From: CAYURR01 sp964446745
GTDB lineage: Bacteria; Bacillota; Clostridia; Lachnospirales; WQUN01
Assembly: GCA_964446745.1 (NCBI GenBank)
Contig: CAYURR010000022.1
Location: 1-24,324 of the forward strand
Reading direction: 5' to 3'
Length of the DNA: 24,324 bases
The notes under the pieces were generated by a model. That model worked only from the letters and a program-made list of their open reading frames with translations, had not been told where the DNA came from and searched no databases. Shown piece by piece: positions 23,588 through 24,324 of the stretch. A program made the translations under genes and the position numbers. The stretch's first letter is position 1. The number at the start of each line of letters is the position of its first letter.

Positions 23588-24324
23588 TTATTGCATACGG
23601 TTTTGGTCGTCGTCCTTTGATTTGTTTGAGCGTGTGAGGAAATAAATACCCAATAATAATATAAACCCGGGCAGTATCAACGACTTAAACGCGCTCATAA
23701 ATCTAAAACCAAATAAACTAATTAAAAACGAATTGACACCCGATACCAAAATCGGAAAGACAACAAACATACAAAGGATAACGACTAAGAATTTATTGCG
23801 TGCGATAAATGACGTGACATCATCTATCGTATCCGGTACATCATAGCCCGCATTAATTCGGCGGCGTATCGAAAATGCATCAAACACAGTGGTTATCCAC
23901 AATATCGCAATCATCATGCCGAATATCGGTTGATTAAACACCGAGGCCAGATATGTCAGACAGAAGAACGCAGTCAGCGTAAACAATCCACGCTTAATAA
24001 GCCCCTCAAACATATACGTAATGCCCGGCGGTAAAAACGAGAACATAAACAACAATCCCCAACTGACATGACGCCTCGGTATAGGCCTAGGCCCCGACGG
24101 CATTGGTAAAGGCGGCGGCACCGGTATGCCCGGTGACGGCATCGGCGGCGGTGTCGGAATACTTGCCATTGACGGACTCGATGTTGCCGCGCCCGGTGTC
24201 GGTATGCGCTGGCTCTCAACGGTCTTTGACAGACAGTTTCCGCAATATATACGCCCGCTCAATTCCAATGAGCAGGTATCACAGAGCCATTCGCCACAAA
24301 CAGAGCATGTGTTTGTTCCGTGTG
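23588..24324 (-). CDS. B-box-like zinc-binding, proline-rich membrane protein (5' end outside window)
   Basis: The reading frame is open to the window edge, so the N-terminus is missing. The visible part has three CxxC pairs (TCSVC, LCDTC, YCGNC) like a B-box or zinc ribbon, with spacing CSVCGEWLCDTCSLELSGRI. A proline-rich linker of about 45 residues follows (PTPPPMPSPGIPVPPPLPMP), then four or five membrane helices and a charged tail (NKSKDDDQNRMQ). A TTG at 24266-24268 could be mistaken for the start, but the first zinc-binding cysteines lie before it. Related proteins in Clostridia are uncharacterised membrane proteins with a cytosolic zinc finger. Ends before a strong terminator. Confidence 0.75.
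   Translation of the reverse strand, partial: HGTNTCSVCGEWLCDTCSLELSGRIYCGNCLSKTVESQRIPTPGAATSSPSMASIPTPPPMPSPGIPVPPPLPMPSGPRPIPRRHVSWGLLFMFSFLPPGITYMFEGLIKRGLFTLTAFFCLTYLASVFNQPIFGMMIAILWITTVFDAFSIRRRINAGYDVPDTIDDVTSFIARNKFLVVILCMFVVFPILVSGVNSFLISLFGFRFMSAFKSLILPGFILLLGIYFLTRSNKSKDDDQNRMQ

Overview
This window most likely comes from an anaerobic Gram-positive bacterium of the Clostridia (Firmicutes/Bacillota). The reasons are strong purine-rich ribosome binding sites, frequent GTG/TTG starts, intrinsic hairpin-plus-T terminators, many iron-sulfur proteins typical of fermentative or acetogenic anaerobes, and protein families (DUF3795, zinc-ribbon PF12674, WYL and AraC regulators) common in that class. 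No rRNA, tRNA, CRISPR array, transposase or phage gene was seen.

Left part (1-3,500, plus strand): a structured leader-like segment (long imperfect hairpin and terminator), a nitroreductase, then an accessory row: a methyltransferase remnant, a VOC/glyoxalase-fold protein, a GNAT acetyltransferase fused to an NTF2/SnoaL-like domain, a cysteine-rich DUF3795 protein and a decayed second GNAT gene, closed by an intrinsic hairpin.

Middle (3,500-9,400, minus strand): an EamA/DMT exporter coupled to an AraC regulator, an alpha-alpha toroid (squalene cyclase/prenyltransferase repeat) protein, a small zinc ribbon, a WYL regulator and a damaged AraC/GyrI-like regulator with its partner gene. Two hairpin elements sharing the end sequence TAGGGGCTGT lie between these genes, one of them a 117-bp near-perfect palindrome. 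In the damaged pair, one base change appears to have removed both the stop codon of the regulator and the start codon of the next gene.

Right part (9,400-22,690, minus strand): a tightly packed run of nine genes behind one good promoter at 22,661-22,690. In transcription order these are a heterodimeric ABC exporter (two half-transporters), a three-gene flavin/iron-sulfur complex (NuoE/HydC-like, NuoF/HydB-like and a 1,121-residue NuoG::GltD::ferredoxin::MopB fusion), an RlmM/FtsJ-like RNA methyltransferase, a broken radical SAM gene, threonine 3-dehydrogenase and glycine C-acetyltransferase. The three-gene complex has the layout of the Stn (Sporomusa-type Nfn) electron-bifurcating transhydrogenases, which link NADH, NADPH and ferredoxin pools. 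The Tdh/Kbl pair downstream turns threonine into glycine and acetyl-CoA while making NADH. This redox complex is the most interesting system here.

Right end (22,690-24,324, minus strand): a secreted divergent polysaccharide deacetylase, a strong terminator, and a B-box-like zinc-binding/proline-rich/membrane protein that runs off the window edge.

Four loci (methyltransferase, second GNAT, AraC/GyrI pair, radical SAM) carry truncations, frameshifts or nonsense changes. This suggests ongoing gene decay in this strain, or local sequence errors; sequence alone cannot separate the two.
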